A stretch of 14,853 nt of DNA, from NCBI GenBank assembly GCA_031292035.1, contig JARLHX010000304.1:1-14853 (forward strand), given 5' to 3'. Positions within the stretch are counted from its first letter, which is position 1, and each line of letters opens with the position of its first letter. The translations under genes and the position numbers were made by a program. This document shows, piece after piece, positions 1 to 8,300 of this stretch. This DNA is from Negativicutes bacterium (GTDB lineage: Bacteria > Bacillota_C > Negativicutes > Sporomusales_B > JARLHX01). The notes under the pieces were generated by a model, which saw nothing but the letters and a program-made list of their open reading frames with translations, had not been told where the DNA came from and did no database searches.

Positions 1-146
1 CCCATTTCCACCATGGCGTCATACATTTCCCGGGAGAATTCCTCTTTCTCGTCCCGCTCGGCGGCCCCTGGCGCCAGCTTTTTCTCGGCGAAATCTTTCG
101 CCATTTTCTGCATCATTTTCTGTTCTTCGGTCATCTCAAATAACAC
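1..146 (-). CDS. Acyl-CoA dehydrogenase, N-terminal fragment (runs off the window)
   Basis: Reading leftwards from a GTG at 146, the window holds the first 48 codons of an open frame that continues past position 1. The residues (start LFEMTEEQ, then KDFAEKKLAP, then AAERDEKEEF) match the N-terminal helical domain of short-chain acyl-CoA dehydrogenases, typically written as LTEEQ...F.E.E.AP.A...D. These are FAD enzymes that oxidise acyl-CoA to enoyl-CoA and pass electrons to electron-transfer flavoprotein. I prefer the GTG over the in-frame ATG at 134 because a GGGGGT ribosome binding site sits 8 nt before the GTG. The gene follows the MFS gene on the same strand with a 73-nt gap, so it is probably the third gene of the sigma-54 operon. 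Family assignment is good for so short a piece; the substrate cannot be judged. Confidence 0.8.
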   Translation of the reverse strand, partial: MLFEMTEEQKMMQKMAKDFAEKKLAPGAAERDEKEEFSREMYDAMVEM

Positions 147-169
147 GGACGATTACCCCCTACTATTTT

Positions 170-214
170 TCGACCGGGCGGAAGGGCCGACAGCCACCCC
201 CTCCGTCCGGTCGA
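170..214. other. Intercistronic hairpin between MFS and acyl-CoA dehydrogenase genes
   Basis: Arms at 170-186 and 199-214 pair over about 16 bp with one mismatch and one bulge, leaving a loop of about 12 nt. The hairpin begins 5 nt after the MFS stop codon. On the minus strand no T-tract follows it, so it is more likely an mRNA stability or processing element than a strong terminator. On the plus strand it is followed by a T-rich run, but no plus-strand gene lies upstream. Confidence 0.5.
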
Positions 215-219
215 GCTTT

Positions 220-1677
220 TTATTTCTTGGCGCTGACGCTGGCCAACCTGGATTTTTCGGCAGCCTCATCGGCTGCCTGAAAGTAGGCGTCGATCTCTTC
301 GATGGACTTCTTCTTTGTTTCCATGCCGAACAAAAAGGTGATGCCGGTAATCATCTCCCAGGCGCCCATGAAGATGAACGCAGGAATAATGGCGTCAATC
401 GTGGCTTTTGGCGAAACCACATTGCTGCTCCCGGCAAAAAAGGCCAGCGCGATAGGTCCGATAATTTTCCCGAGGCCGCCAAAACCGTAAGCGGAGCCCA
501 TTCCGGTCGCCCGGAGATGACGCGGCCAGACTTCCGAACCATAGGGACCTACGATGGCGAAACCGCCGTCCACAAAGAAGTAAGCCGCCACCATAAACGC
601 CCAGATGAGCGAAGTATTGCCGATAAAGCTGTTGTAATTCACCCCAGCCAGAATGGTCAGTACGCAGCCGCCGAGTCCGATGAGAAATCCGCAGGCCCGC
701 CGTCCCAGAATGTCGGATAGGTAGGCCCAGCACAAGCGGCCCACAAATCCGCATATCGTGACTGAGATAAACATCTTGGCTGCCTCTATCGCCGGGATAC
801 CAAGGACCAGCACCAGGATGGTGGGCCCCCACAAGGTAAAACCGTAGTAGCAAATTTGCTGACCGAGATTGGTGATCCAGGAAACGATCAGGCTGCGCGG
901 ATACTTGAACAGGTCAAGAAAGTTCGGTCTGGGATCGCTCTTGATCACGATCGCTTCGGCCGCAACGGTGCCTGCGGTTCCGACGGAATCAGTAAAATGA
1001 GTTTTCTCGCCGATAACCCAGTTGATGGCATTCTCTGCTTCGCGCAGACGCCCCCTGGACAAGAGCCAGCGGGGGGATTCAGGCACCCAGGCCCGGATCA
1101 GCAGGGTGAGGAAGGCCGGCAGAAGACCGATAATGAACAGTCCCCGCCAACCGACAAAAGGAGTGGCGTAGGCTGCCAACACACTGCCCAGCATCGTCCC
1201 GATCGGCACACACGAAGTAATGATGCCGCTGATTCTGCCGCGATGGCGCGAAGGAACGAATTCCTGGACCAGCGGCAGGTCGACGGTGTAAAGCCCGCCC
1301 AGGCCGAAGCCGACGAAGAAACGAAAGACGGTGAGATAGATCCAGTTTCCTTCCGGCGTAAAATACATGAAACCTGTGGCTACAGAAAATAAGAGTACCG
1401 TGACCATAAACACCGGCCGCCGGCCGATACGGTCGGCGACGACGCCGAAGAAGGCGGCGCCGATCATTGCCCCCAGTCCAGCCGACAAAAGCACGATCGA
1501 AGTTTCGGTGTAACTGAGCTTCCAGGGAACGATGATAAACGCCAGCACGTAACCAATGAGAAAAAAGTCGAAAAACTCAAGTAAATCGCCCACAATGGCT
1601 GCCGCGATGACTTTATAATGGTTGATTGTCAGTCGGGAATTTTCCAGCTTGTCGAAAAGCAACTCGACATTACTCAA
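220..1677 (-). CDS. MFS transporter, sugar/acid:proton symporter type
   Basis: A 485-residue, roughly 12-helix major facilitator protein of the inner membrane. TM1 carries the acidic signature GDLLEFFDFF (D31, E34, D37) typical of aromatic-acid:H+ symporter and NiaP-like carriers. The loop after TM2 has the MFS signature GVVADRIGRR (78-87), and PESPRWL (199-205) is the sugar-porter motif after TM6. A second SDILGRR motif follows in the C-terminal half. The likely role is proton-coupled uptake of an organic acid; the substrate is unknown. The open frame extends upstream to an ATG at 1737, but GGGAGGTG sits 5 nt before the TTG at 1677, and the extra 20 residues look non-coding, so I choose the TTG. 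It lies between the cyclase and acyl-CoA dehydrogenase genes, presumably in one transcript, which fits import of the operon's substrate. Confidence 0.9.
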   Translation of the reverse strand: MSNVELLFDKLENSRLTINHYKVIAAAIVGDLLEFFDFFLIGYVLAFIIVPWKLSYTETSIVLLSAGLGAMIGAAFFGVVADRIGRRPVFMVTVLLFSVATGFMYFTPEGNWIYLTVFRFFVGFGLGGLYTVDLPLVQEFVPSRHRGRISGIITSCVPIGTMLGSVLAAYATPFVGWRGLFIIGLLPAFLTLLIRAWVPESPRWLLSRGRLREAENAINWVIGEKTHFTDSVGTAGTVAAEAIVIKSDPRPNFLDLFKYPRSLIVSWITNLGQQICYYGFTLWGPTILVLVLGIPAIEAAKMFISVTICGFVGRLCWAYLSDILGRRACGFLIGLGGCVLTILAGVNYNSFIGNTSLIWAFMVAAYFFVDGGFAIVGPYGSEVWPRHLRATGMGSAYGFGGLGKIIGPIALAFFAGSSNVVSPKATIDAIIPAFIFMGAWEMITGITFLFGMETKKKSIEEIDAYFQAADEAAEKSRLASVSAKK

Positions 1678-1751
1678 GCCAACACCTCCCTTAATTAAAT
1701 TGCATCGCTTTGCCTGTGCGAGTCTTGCACAGCTCAATATGCGACAAGCCA

Positions 1752-1775
1752 GGCCAGGCCTGCGGCCCTGGGGCC
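1752..1775. other. GC-rich hairpin in the cyclase-MFS spacer
   Basis: GGCCAGG (1752-1758) can pair with CCTGGGGCC (1767-1775) with a two-base bulge and an 8-nt loop. A second small hairpin, CTGTGC/GCACAG with a 7-nt loop, lies at 1714-1732. The 136-nt spacer between the cyclase stop and the MFS TTG start is much richer in GC than its surroundings and has no T-tract. It probably affects mRNA stability or read-through within the operon. Confidence 0.35.
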
Positions 1776-1813
1776 CTCAGCCCGGCCCGGTCTTCTCTCG
1801 GCCGCTCCCGGGA

Positions 1814-2578
1814 CTACTCTTCCCAGAGAGCTATGGCCCGCATCGGACTGCCTGTCAGACCGACAAACCGGAGTGGGAACATGGCAAAATAGAAATTGTC
1901 ATGCCGCGGTATTTTCGTCATATTTGCGATGTTTTCAGTGTGGACTACCAGCCGCTGGCCGTGGGTGGTGTGATTCGGATAGTTTTTGTCACTCGGGGTG
2001 TCGAGGCTTGTAGCGTCGGTACAAACATTGACTATGCCCTGATCGAGGATCCATTCGCTGGCTTCTTTATCAAGCCCCGGATACTGTGACACATAAGTGG
2101 GAATGTCGCCCCAGTACTTGTCGACGCCGGTATAGTAGAGCAGGGTCATGCCCGGCTTAAGAGTGACCTTGGCCTTGGCTAAAGCTTCTTTCACGTCCTT
2201 CAGGGTGATGTGCGTCAGGGGCGGCACATGAGAAACGTCGATCCACGCAGCCGGTGTGATCATATCAAGGAGTGAGATTTTTTCCACCGTCAGATCGGGG
2301 CGATGCTTGTTAAAATGATAAACCGCATCGACATGAGTCGATACATGATCGCAGGTAACGATACCCCGGACACCATAGCCTTCGAAGGGAGTATCGCCAA
2401 GGCGCAATTTGCATTCTTCGTGAGTCATATGCCACCAGGAGTTTGTTTTCATATGGCCGGGGTAGTGGGGCATTTCGCTGCTGATTTCGCGGCTGATATC
2501 AAGAATACGGATTTTTTTGCCAAACAACTCAATGGTGGCTTCCGGTTCAAATTTCCGTGGTTCATTTACGTTTGTCAT
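1814..2578 (-). CDS. Cyclase-family metal-dependent hydrolase (kynurenine formamidase/isatin hydrolase superfamily)
   Basis: A 254-residue cytoplasmic protein of the cyclase family (Pfam PF04199). The family signature HxGTHxDAPxH appears as HVSTHVDAVYH (78-88), keeping the metal-binding H78, H82 and D84 and the following H88. Downstream are CTDATSLD (187-194), H207 and the family's acid residue in HTENI (E216), ending with the GSPMRAIAL strand. Members hydrolyse cyclic or aryl amides and lactone-like bonds using Mn or Zn (kynurenine formamidase, isatin hydrolase). The G-to-S and AP-to-AV changes in the signature mean the substrate cannot be transferred from characterised members. The ATG is preceded by GAGGTGA 7 nt away. 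It is the first gene behind the sigma-54 promoter and is followed by the transporter, so it may open the imported compound before CoA-linked oxidation. Confidence 0.85.
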   Translation of the reverse strand: MTNVNEPRKFEPEATIELFGKKIRILDISREISSEMPHYPGHMKTNSWWHMTHEECKLRLGDTPFEGYGVRGIVTCDHVSTHVDAVYHFNKHRPDLTVEKISLLDMITPAAWIDVSHVPPLTHITLKDVKEALAKAKVTLKPGMTLLYYTGVDKYWGDIPTYVSQYPGLDKEASEWILDQGIVNVCTDATSLDTPSDKNYPNHTTHGQRLVVHTENIANMTKIPRHDNFYFAMFPLRFVGLTGSPMRAIALWEE

Positions 2579-2704
2579 TTTAAAATCACCTCATAAAATA
2601 TTTGTCTATAGCTAGCCTGGGGCGTAATCCTGCCGTTTAGGCAATCGTCCTTGTTATCACATCTCCTATTCGAAAAATGCCTTTATTACTGCCAGCACAG
2701 CGCG

Positions 2705-2720
2705 TGCACTCACCATGCCG
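2705..2720 (-). promoter_or_regulatory. Second, weaker sigma-54-like element
   Basis: On the minus strand the sequence reads CGGCATG-GTGA-GTGCA, with GG and GC dinucleotides separated exactly as in -24/-12 promoters. It departs from TGGCAC/TTGC at the first T, at the C of the -24 element and at the first T of the -12 element. It would start transcription about 115 nt before the cyclase gene. It may be fortuitous. Confidence 0.25.
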
Positions 2721-2824
2721 GTACTTGCCTACAACCTCACCCTGCTGCCGATTGAATCCGACCGGCAGAAAACGCAAATTTAGCGTTCAAGAATATTTGT
2801 GAAGTTATTCACATATATCTAGGT

Positions 2825-2840
2825 GCAAATTCCATGCCAA
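2825..2840 (-). promoter_or_regulatory. Sigma-54 (-24/-12) promoter for the cyclase-MFS-acyl-CoA dehydrogenase operon
   Basis: The minus strand reads TTGGCATG-GAAT-TTGCA, against the consensus TGGCACG-N4-TTGCW. It departs only at the C of the -24 box, and the GG (-25/-24) to GC (-13/-12) spacing is exact. The predicted start is near 2813, giving a leader of about 235 nt before the cyclase ATG. The gene immediately upstream encodes a sigma-54 activator, which is the expected arrangement. The promoter is read from sequence; its regulation by that activator is inferred. Confidence 0.75.
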
Positions 2841-2856
2841 GAAAAATCTCCACACG

Positions 2857-2900
2857 AAAAAGTGCCGTCTTCATATCGCAAAATGAATGAAGACGGCACT
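2857..2900 (-). terminator. Strong hairpin terminator after the sigma-54 activator gene
   Basis: Two perfectly complementary 14-base arms, AGTGCCGTCTTCAT (2861-2874) and its complement (2887-2900), flank a 12-nt loop. On the minus strand the stem runs straight into TTTTT, the form of an intrinsic terminator. It would end the activator transcript about 250 nt past its stop codon and insulate the sigma-54 promoter 20 nt further on. Because it lies at about -48 to -87 of that promoter, a second role in activator binding or DNA looping cannot be excluded. Confidence 0.75.
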
Positions 2901-3047
2901 CTCTAGGCTACGACAAAGAGCCAAACCACCCGTAGGAAGCCCTTCTCCCGGTCATAGCATATTTTTTTTGCAGTCACTGACCATGCCAGGTTTTTCAAGT
3001 TTCTTTCAAGCCAGGCAGTAAAACGGCAAAGAATTCCGTTGTCCCTC

Positions 3048-3151
3048 GATGCGTTTTTACATCGCTATTTTTATCAAAATTTTCGCAATTATCGATTTAA
3101 TAAGGGTTATGGCGATGCGACATTACATCTTTTCGGATGCGATTTCGCATC
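3048..3151. promoter_or_regulatory. Cluster of GATGCGA motifs, candidate upstream activator sites
   Basis: GATGCG occurs at 3048-3053, GATGCGA at 3114-3120 and 3136-3142, and its inverse TCGCATC at 3145-3151. The last two form a palindrome with a 2-nt spacer that overlaps the activator's stop codon. A CGATG/CATCG dyad also covers 3047-3064. The cluster lies about 235-340 bp upstream of the predicted sigma-54 start, a plausible range for enhancer-like sites. Which protein binds there is inference. Confidence 0.4.
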
Positions 3152-4811
3152 ACATTCCTTTCAGGTCAATACCAAGTTTTTGCGCCTTTCGCACAACATT
3201 GGACTGGTCGATCTTCAGAATCTGCGCCGCCTTGCGCGTGCTGCCGCTAAGCGCCAGCGCTTTCTGGATGGTTCTTCTCTCCAAGTTGTCCATGATTTCT
3301 TTCAGGCCGGTTTCCTTGTTAACAAGATCGGTATAATATGGGTCCACATTTAACAAGTTGGCAACCTGCTCCACCGATATAAGGGCGTCATGATCGGAGA
3401 TGATGACCAGCCGTTCGATAACATTTTGCAACTCCCTGACATTACCGGGCCAGGAATAATGTTTGAACACCTCCATACTTTGATGCTCAATGACGGCATA
3501 CCGCCCATATTTTGCGTTATATAGCTCCAAAAAGTGGTTGGCAATCTCCTCTATATCGTCGACCCTTGATCTGAGCGGAGGAATCGTGATCGGAAACACA
3601 TTCAGCCTGTAGTATAAGTCTTCTCTGAACTTTCCCTCCCGCACCAACCCCCGCAGATCCCGGTTGGTTGCCGCCAGAATTCTCACGTCGAGGGACACTG
3701 GTCTGCTGCCCCCGATTCTGGTAACCTCTTTGTTCTGAATGACCCTTAGGAACTTGGATTGAAGATCGATCGGCATTTCACCGATCTCATCAAGCAGGAT
3801 GGTCCCCCCGTCGGCCAGCTCGAACAGGCCCAGTTTACCCGAACTGGAAGCTCCTGTAAATGCCCCCCTGTCGTAGCCAAACAGCTCACTTTCCAGCAGG
3901 GCTGCAGGGATGGCAGCACAATTCACTTTGATGAAGGGATTGTTGTTTCGTTTACCGATAGAATAGATTGCATTGGCCACGACCTCTTTGCCGGAACCGG
4001 TCTCGCCGACTATCAAAACCGTTGTGTCAAGGTTAGCCACCTGCTGGATCATTTTTGAAACTTCCTGGATTTCCGAACTGAAGCCAATCATCTGCTTCGT
4101 CAGTTGAAGTTTTCTCAGATGCTGAATTTCTTGTTTTTCCTTACTGATATCCTTTTCTACTGCTTTCATCTTTTCCAGGGACGCTTCAAGATCGGCTCGA
4201 ATCGACAACAGATCGCTAATTTCCCGGTCGATGATCACGATCTTTTTGACGTTTCCCTGTTCATCAAAAATCGGGTTGCCGGTAATCAGTACCTTCTTGC
4301 CGGTTTTCAAAGCTTCGCCCATGGAATTGACCTGTTTTTTGACCCGCAATATCTCCGGTGCCACCGGGTTCTTCAGCAAGCCCTGATTAGAGATGTCGCT
4401 GATATACTGACCAAGCACTTCTTCCGGACTTATACCGGTTATCCTGGTATAAGCTTTATTCACATATAAGGCTTTGCCCACTTCATCAGTCACGATAATG
4501 CCATCATAAAGACCGTCCAAAATCTCTTTATAATCCAGTTTCTCGGCCTGTTGGAGCTCTGTCAGTACTGCTTGCAATCCATTTGCGAGTTTTTCCCGGT
4601 CTTTGGAAAAAGAACTGTCTTCCGTCAGCACCGCCAATAGTTCTTTAAGAAACCGGATGGATTCAAAGTCACCTTGAGTATTAACCTGACACACCTCCCT
4701 CGCTAAACCAGCGACTCGTTTTATAACAGTAGTTCCCGGATACACACCCCGCCGCCACGCTGGGGAAACAGTCTTGGTCAACGGTCGCTCATTTTCATCA
4801 GTAAAGTACAT
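3150..4811 (-). CDS. PAS-containing sigma-54-dependent transcriptional activator
   Basis: A 553-residue enhancer-binding protein. After an N-terminal region of about 95 residues that I cannot assign comes a PAS domain (about 95-205, with YVNKAYTRITG), a probable coiled coil (205-240), and the sigma-54 AAA+ domain. The AAA+ domain has Walker A GETGSGKE (269-276), the sigma-54-contacting GAFTGA loop (316-321), Walker B GGTILLDE (335-342) and WPGNVREL (454-461). A FIS-type helix-turn-helix follows at about 522-547. It has no receiver, so control is probably by ligand or redox state through PAS. It lies directly upstream of the sigma-54 promoter and should activate it. The start is uncertain: the ATG at 4811 has its nearest AGGAG 23 nt away, and another GGGAGGTG inside the frame has no suitable start codon after it. 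Confidence 0.93.
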   Translation of the reverse strand: MYFTDENERPLTKTVSPAWRRGVYPGTTVIKRVAGLAREVCQVNTQGDFESIRFLKELLAVLTEDSSFSKDREKLANGLQAVLTELQQAEKLDYKEILDGLYDGIIVTDEVGKALYVNKAYTRITGISPEEVLGQYISDISNQGLLKNPVAPEILRVKKQVNSMGEALKTGKKVLITGNPIFDEQGNVKKIVIIDREISDLLSIRADLEASLEKMKAVEKDISKEKQEIQHLRKLQLTKQMIGFSSEIQEVSKMIQQVANLDTTVLIVGETGSGKEVVANAIYSIGKRNNNPFIKVNCAAIPAALLESELFGYDRGAFTGASSSGKLGLFELADGGTILLDEIGEMPIDLQSKFLRVIQNKEVTRIGGSRPVSLDVRILAATNRDLRGLVREGKFREDLYYRLNVFPITIPPLRSRVDDIEEIANHFLELYNAKYGRYAVIEHQSMEVFKHYSWPGNVRELQNVIERLVIISDHDALISVEQVANLLNVDPYYTDLVNKETGLKEIMDNLERRTIQKALALSGSTRKAAQILKIDQSNVVRKAQKLGIDLKGM

Positions 4812-4844
4812 GATTTCGAAGGTTGGCAGTAAACTCCTGCTTTA

Positions 4845-4873
4845 AAAATAGGCATTTGCATCTATTGCCGCAA
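4845..4873 (-). promoter_or_regulatory. Possible sigma-70-type promoter for the sigma-54 activator
   Basis: On the minus strand TTGCGG (4873-4868) is followed after exactly 17 nt by TATTTT (4850-4845). Each box keeps only the best-conserved bases. It lies between the terminator of the upstream signalling operon and the activator gene, where a promoter is needed. The match is weak. Confidence 0.3.
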
Positions 4874-4908
4874 TTATTTCCGAGCAGGAGACATCTTTTA
4901 CGCAAAGG

Positions 4909-4939
4909 AAAAAACCGCAAAGGCTATTGCTCCTTGCGG
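4909..4939 (-). terminator. Intrinsic terminator of the signalling operon (repeat family copy A)
   Basis: The minus strand forms a hairpin CCGCAAGG ... CTTTGCGG (8 bp including one G-U pair, arms about 4932-4939 and 4915-4923) followed by TTTTTT (4914-4909). It sits 47 nt after the Hpt stop codon and ends the operon. Its stem and the sequence between it and the stop (CTGCCGGGGT, then GAAATACGGTAA) are shared with the terminators near 11654 and 13053. Confidence 0.85.
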
Positions 4940-4985
4940 TTACCGTATTTCAAACAACCACCCCGGCAGAATGCAGAGCAGCCGC

Positions 4986-5345
4986 CTAACTCCCGCTCGA
5001 TTCCGAAGGCTTCGCGTAAAAGCTCCGAATCTGTTCCCTTATCGTAGCCAGTTCGCCCTGGATCCCGGGAAGATAGCGAGCCATCTCAGCCCCTCTTCCA
5101 GTCTTGGCAAGCGTCTCCAGGCCAAGAGCAGCCGCGCCTATATCCCGGATCCGATAATTATTGGACAATCCTTTCAGGGCATGCATCGCTTTGGCCGCTG
5201 CGTCGTAATCCGGTATCTCGAGTGCAGCCCCGCAAGCCCTTATGATCTCGAAAGCATCCTCGAAATAAAGCTCAAATGCTTCCCGCAGGTCGGCCGCCGT
5301 CAGTCCGAGCTCATCTGCCACGGCCTCCACATCATATTCTGTCAT
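4986..5345 (-). CDS. Free-standing Hpt phosphotransfer protein
   Basis: A 119-residue helical protein with the Hpt core AMHALKGLSNNYR, in which H55 is the expected phosphorylated histidine, followed by the typical LETLAKTG helix. Hpt proteins relay phosphate between the receiver of a hybrid kinase and the receiver of a final response regulator. The ATG is preceded by GGAGGT 4 nt away, and the gap to the kinase stop codon is 12 nt, so the two are translationally close and co-transcribed. The neighbouring hybrid kinase has no Hpt domain of its own. This protein is therefore the natural intermediary from its second receiver to another regulator, most simply the HD-GYP protein encoded at the head of the same block. 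It lacks catalytic residues for autokinase activity, as expected. Confidence 0.88.
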   Translation of the reverse strand: MTEYDVEAVADELGLTAADLREAFELYFEDAFEIIRACGAALEIPDYDAAAKAMHALKGLSNNYRIRDIGAAALGLETLAKTGRGAEMARYLPGIQGELATIREQIRSFYAKPSESSGS

Positions 5346-5357
5346 GCCTACCTCCAG

Positions 5358-8300
5358 TCATTTTACTGACCACCGTTCAAGCAGCTGTTTCAACTGCTTG
5401 GGATTGATGGGTTTTGTGATGTAATCATCCATACCGGCGGCCAGACATTTCTCGCGGTCACCCTGCATCGCGTTGGCTGTCATGGCAATAATCGGGATAC
5501 GTTTGCCGGCAGGTTTTTCCGCCTCCCGGATCGCAACTGTAGCCTCAAAGCCATCCATCTCCGGCATCTGGCAATCCATTAGTATCAGGTCGTATTTCCC
5601 CATACGCGTGGCGGCCACGGCTTCCTGCCCGTTATTGACCACAGCGGTCTGATAGCCCAGTTTTTCAAGAAGCATCACCGCCAGCTTTTGGTTGGCGCGA
5701 TTATCTTCCGCCAGCAGAACGGTCCGGGGCGCCTGAGGCTGAGTTTCAGCCGGCCCACCCGCTGCAGCAGTCTTCTCCACCGCGCCGGAAGATCCCTCCG
5801 TCAGGCTCATCCGGTTCATGACAACCGCAATACAGTCGAATAACTGGGACTGTTTCACCGGTGTCTGCAGCTGTGCGTCGGCGCCGGCTTCAGCGGCTTC
5901 CTGCTTTTGACCGCCGACGTCATTGGGAGTGAGCAGAATAACTTTCGTCCCCGCCGCCGACAGAGCGTTCTTAATGGCACGGACCAAATCCGGGCCGCCG
6001 CTGCCGGCCATTCCGGCATTGACAATTGCAAGGTCGTAAGGATCGCCGGCGGCAGCCTCCCGCTGCAGCGTTGCGATGGCCTCCTGCGGTCCGGCAACAC
6101 TGCCGTTGCGCATGCCCCAGGCAATAATGTAACGATGGACAATATCCCGGCTGTCATCACTCTGATCGACTACCAGCACTCTGAGCCCCCGCAGGTCGGG
6201 CCTGTCAGGGCGCTGCGTGCGCGGAGCATTCAGGGCACAGCCGAGCCGGACAGTGAAATAAAACAACGAGCCCTTGCCCTCACTGCTCTCCGCCCCGATA
6301 TCCCCGCCCATAAGCTCCACCAGGCGTTTTGAAATGGACAGCCCCAAGCCTGTGCCGCCATACTTGCGGGTAGTCGAGCCGTCAGCCTGAGTAAAGGGCT
6401 GAAACAGCCGTTTTTTTGCTTCCTCGGCCAGCCCGATTCCGGTATCTTGTATCTCAAACCGGATGTTTGGCTCCGACTCCTTCCCGTCAAGCCGCAAGGC
6501 CCGGATGACAATCTCGCCGGTCTCGGTAAATTTCACCGCGTTGCCGGCCAGATTCAGCAAAACCTGCCTCAGTCGGCCCGGATCGCCGCACAGTGTTTGC
6601 GGTATTGCCGGATCAATGAAGGTCAGCAGTGCCAACCCTTTTTCCCGTGCCTTCCAGGCGATGAGATCGGCTACATCCTCTGTCACCGTTCTGAGGTTAA
6701 AATCGATATTTTCCAAGCCTAGTTTTCCGGCTTCAATTTTGGAAAAGTCCAGGATATCGTCGATAATGTCCAGCAGGGATTTTCCGGCGTTTCTTACTGT
6801 CAGCAGCATTTCTCTTTGCGGCGGTGTCAACGGTGTATCCAAGAGCAGTTCGGTCATACCGATGATAGGGTTCATCGGCGTACGGATTTCATGACTCATA
6901 TTGGCCAAAAATTCACTTTTAGCCTGATTGGCAGCCTCCGACGCTTCCTTGGCACGCTGGATCTCCTGCTCTGCAATCAGCCGTTCATGAACGTCATTGA
7001 GCGTCCCTGATGTACCGAATACCTTGCCATCTTTGTCGAAGGTAAGCTTTGCGTACACTTCGACCCAGCGGAAACCGCCATCGCTGGTCAGGTAACGGAT
7101 AGTATGACGGCAATAATCCTTTTTCCGCTCGATCAACGGCTGAAACAGCTCCCAATTACGTGCCCTGTCTTCCGGGTGGACATAATTCGTGAACGGCTGA
7201 CCGATACTTTCCTCGACCGGATAACCGGTAATCTCGGTCCAGGCAGGATTCAGAAAGGTCCACAGTCCGGAAACATCGGTCTGGAAGATGACCTCAGATA
7301 TATTGTTGATCACGGTCCGATATTGTTCACGGCTTTCGCTGAGGGCTTCCTCAGCCCTTTTCTTCTCGCCGAGACTGTCCAAAAACGTGTTGAACCACCT
7401 GACAAGTTCGCCGATTTCATCACGGGAAGACGGATCCGGCAGCCGGACGTTTTCGTCAATCGTCCCGGCTTTGATCTCCTTGAACAAAGCGGTGATCCGG
7501 TCAATAGGCGTGACGACTTTCCGGGACATCACCAGGGCGAAGGCGAATACAACCAAAAGACAGATACTCAGCACAACGAAAGTGGTGTTCCTGATGGCTA
7601 CCGTCTTGGCAATCAGCTTCTGGACAGGGATGAAGCTGATAATCGTCCAGCCGGTCTTGGCGGCCTTGCTATAAGTTACGAACATGTCCCGGCCATCCAC
7701 CGTATCGACAAAAGAGCCGTGCTCTTCCGTCAACCGCTGCATAAATTTCGGGTTCACCTCATCAGCTATTTTGGCCTTATCGCGATAAAAAACCAACCGG
7801 TTCTTCTGATCAACGATCATCATCGCCGTATCAGGGTCTAAGCTGCTTTGATTAAAGTGATCATAGAAATTGTCAATGCTGTAATTAACCAGCAGCAACC
7901 CAACCGGTTTTTCCGTCAATTCCTCTAGATCGAATTTCGTAAAAACCTTGGCAGCCGTGATGACTTTATCATGGGCCGAGTTGACATTGACATTGTCTTC
8001 GATGCCTGTCCAAACCACCGAATGGGGATGCGCCGTCGCCTCGGCCAGGATCCGGTCCTTCACCTCCTGGCGGATCTGCTTGACATTAAGGGTATCCCCG
8101 ACATGGTAATGCGTGCCGTTCAGAGTAAAAACATCGATGGAAACAAGGCCCTTCAGATTGCTGTAACCGCTCAGGGTATAGCCTATTTTGGCCTGGGTCG
8201 CAAGATCGGTGTAGTCATCAATCCGGGAGTTTTTATCGACAACGACATTTTTAATGTCTTCGAGACTGGAGACGTTGGCGATCAGACTGTCTACTTCTTC

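Noticed and set aside
13..720. Long plus-strand open frame (235 codons)
   Set aside because: It lies antisense to the acyl-CoA dehydrogenase start and the MFS gene, has no ribosome binding site, and its translation is low-complexity without family resemblance.
2968..2987. TGGCATGG ... TGCA on the minus strand as a third sigma-54 promoter
   Set aside because: The GG to GC distance is four bases too long for a -24/-12 promoter.
7104..7841. Plus-strand open frame of 245 codons inside the kinase gene
   Set aside because: It is antisense to a clear Cache/HAMP/PAS kinase frame with conserved motifs. The antisense product shows no recognisable domain.
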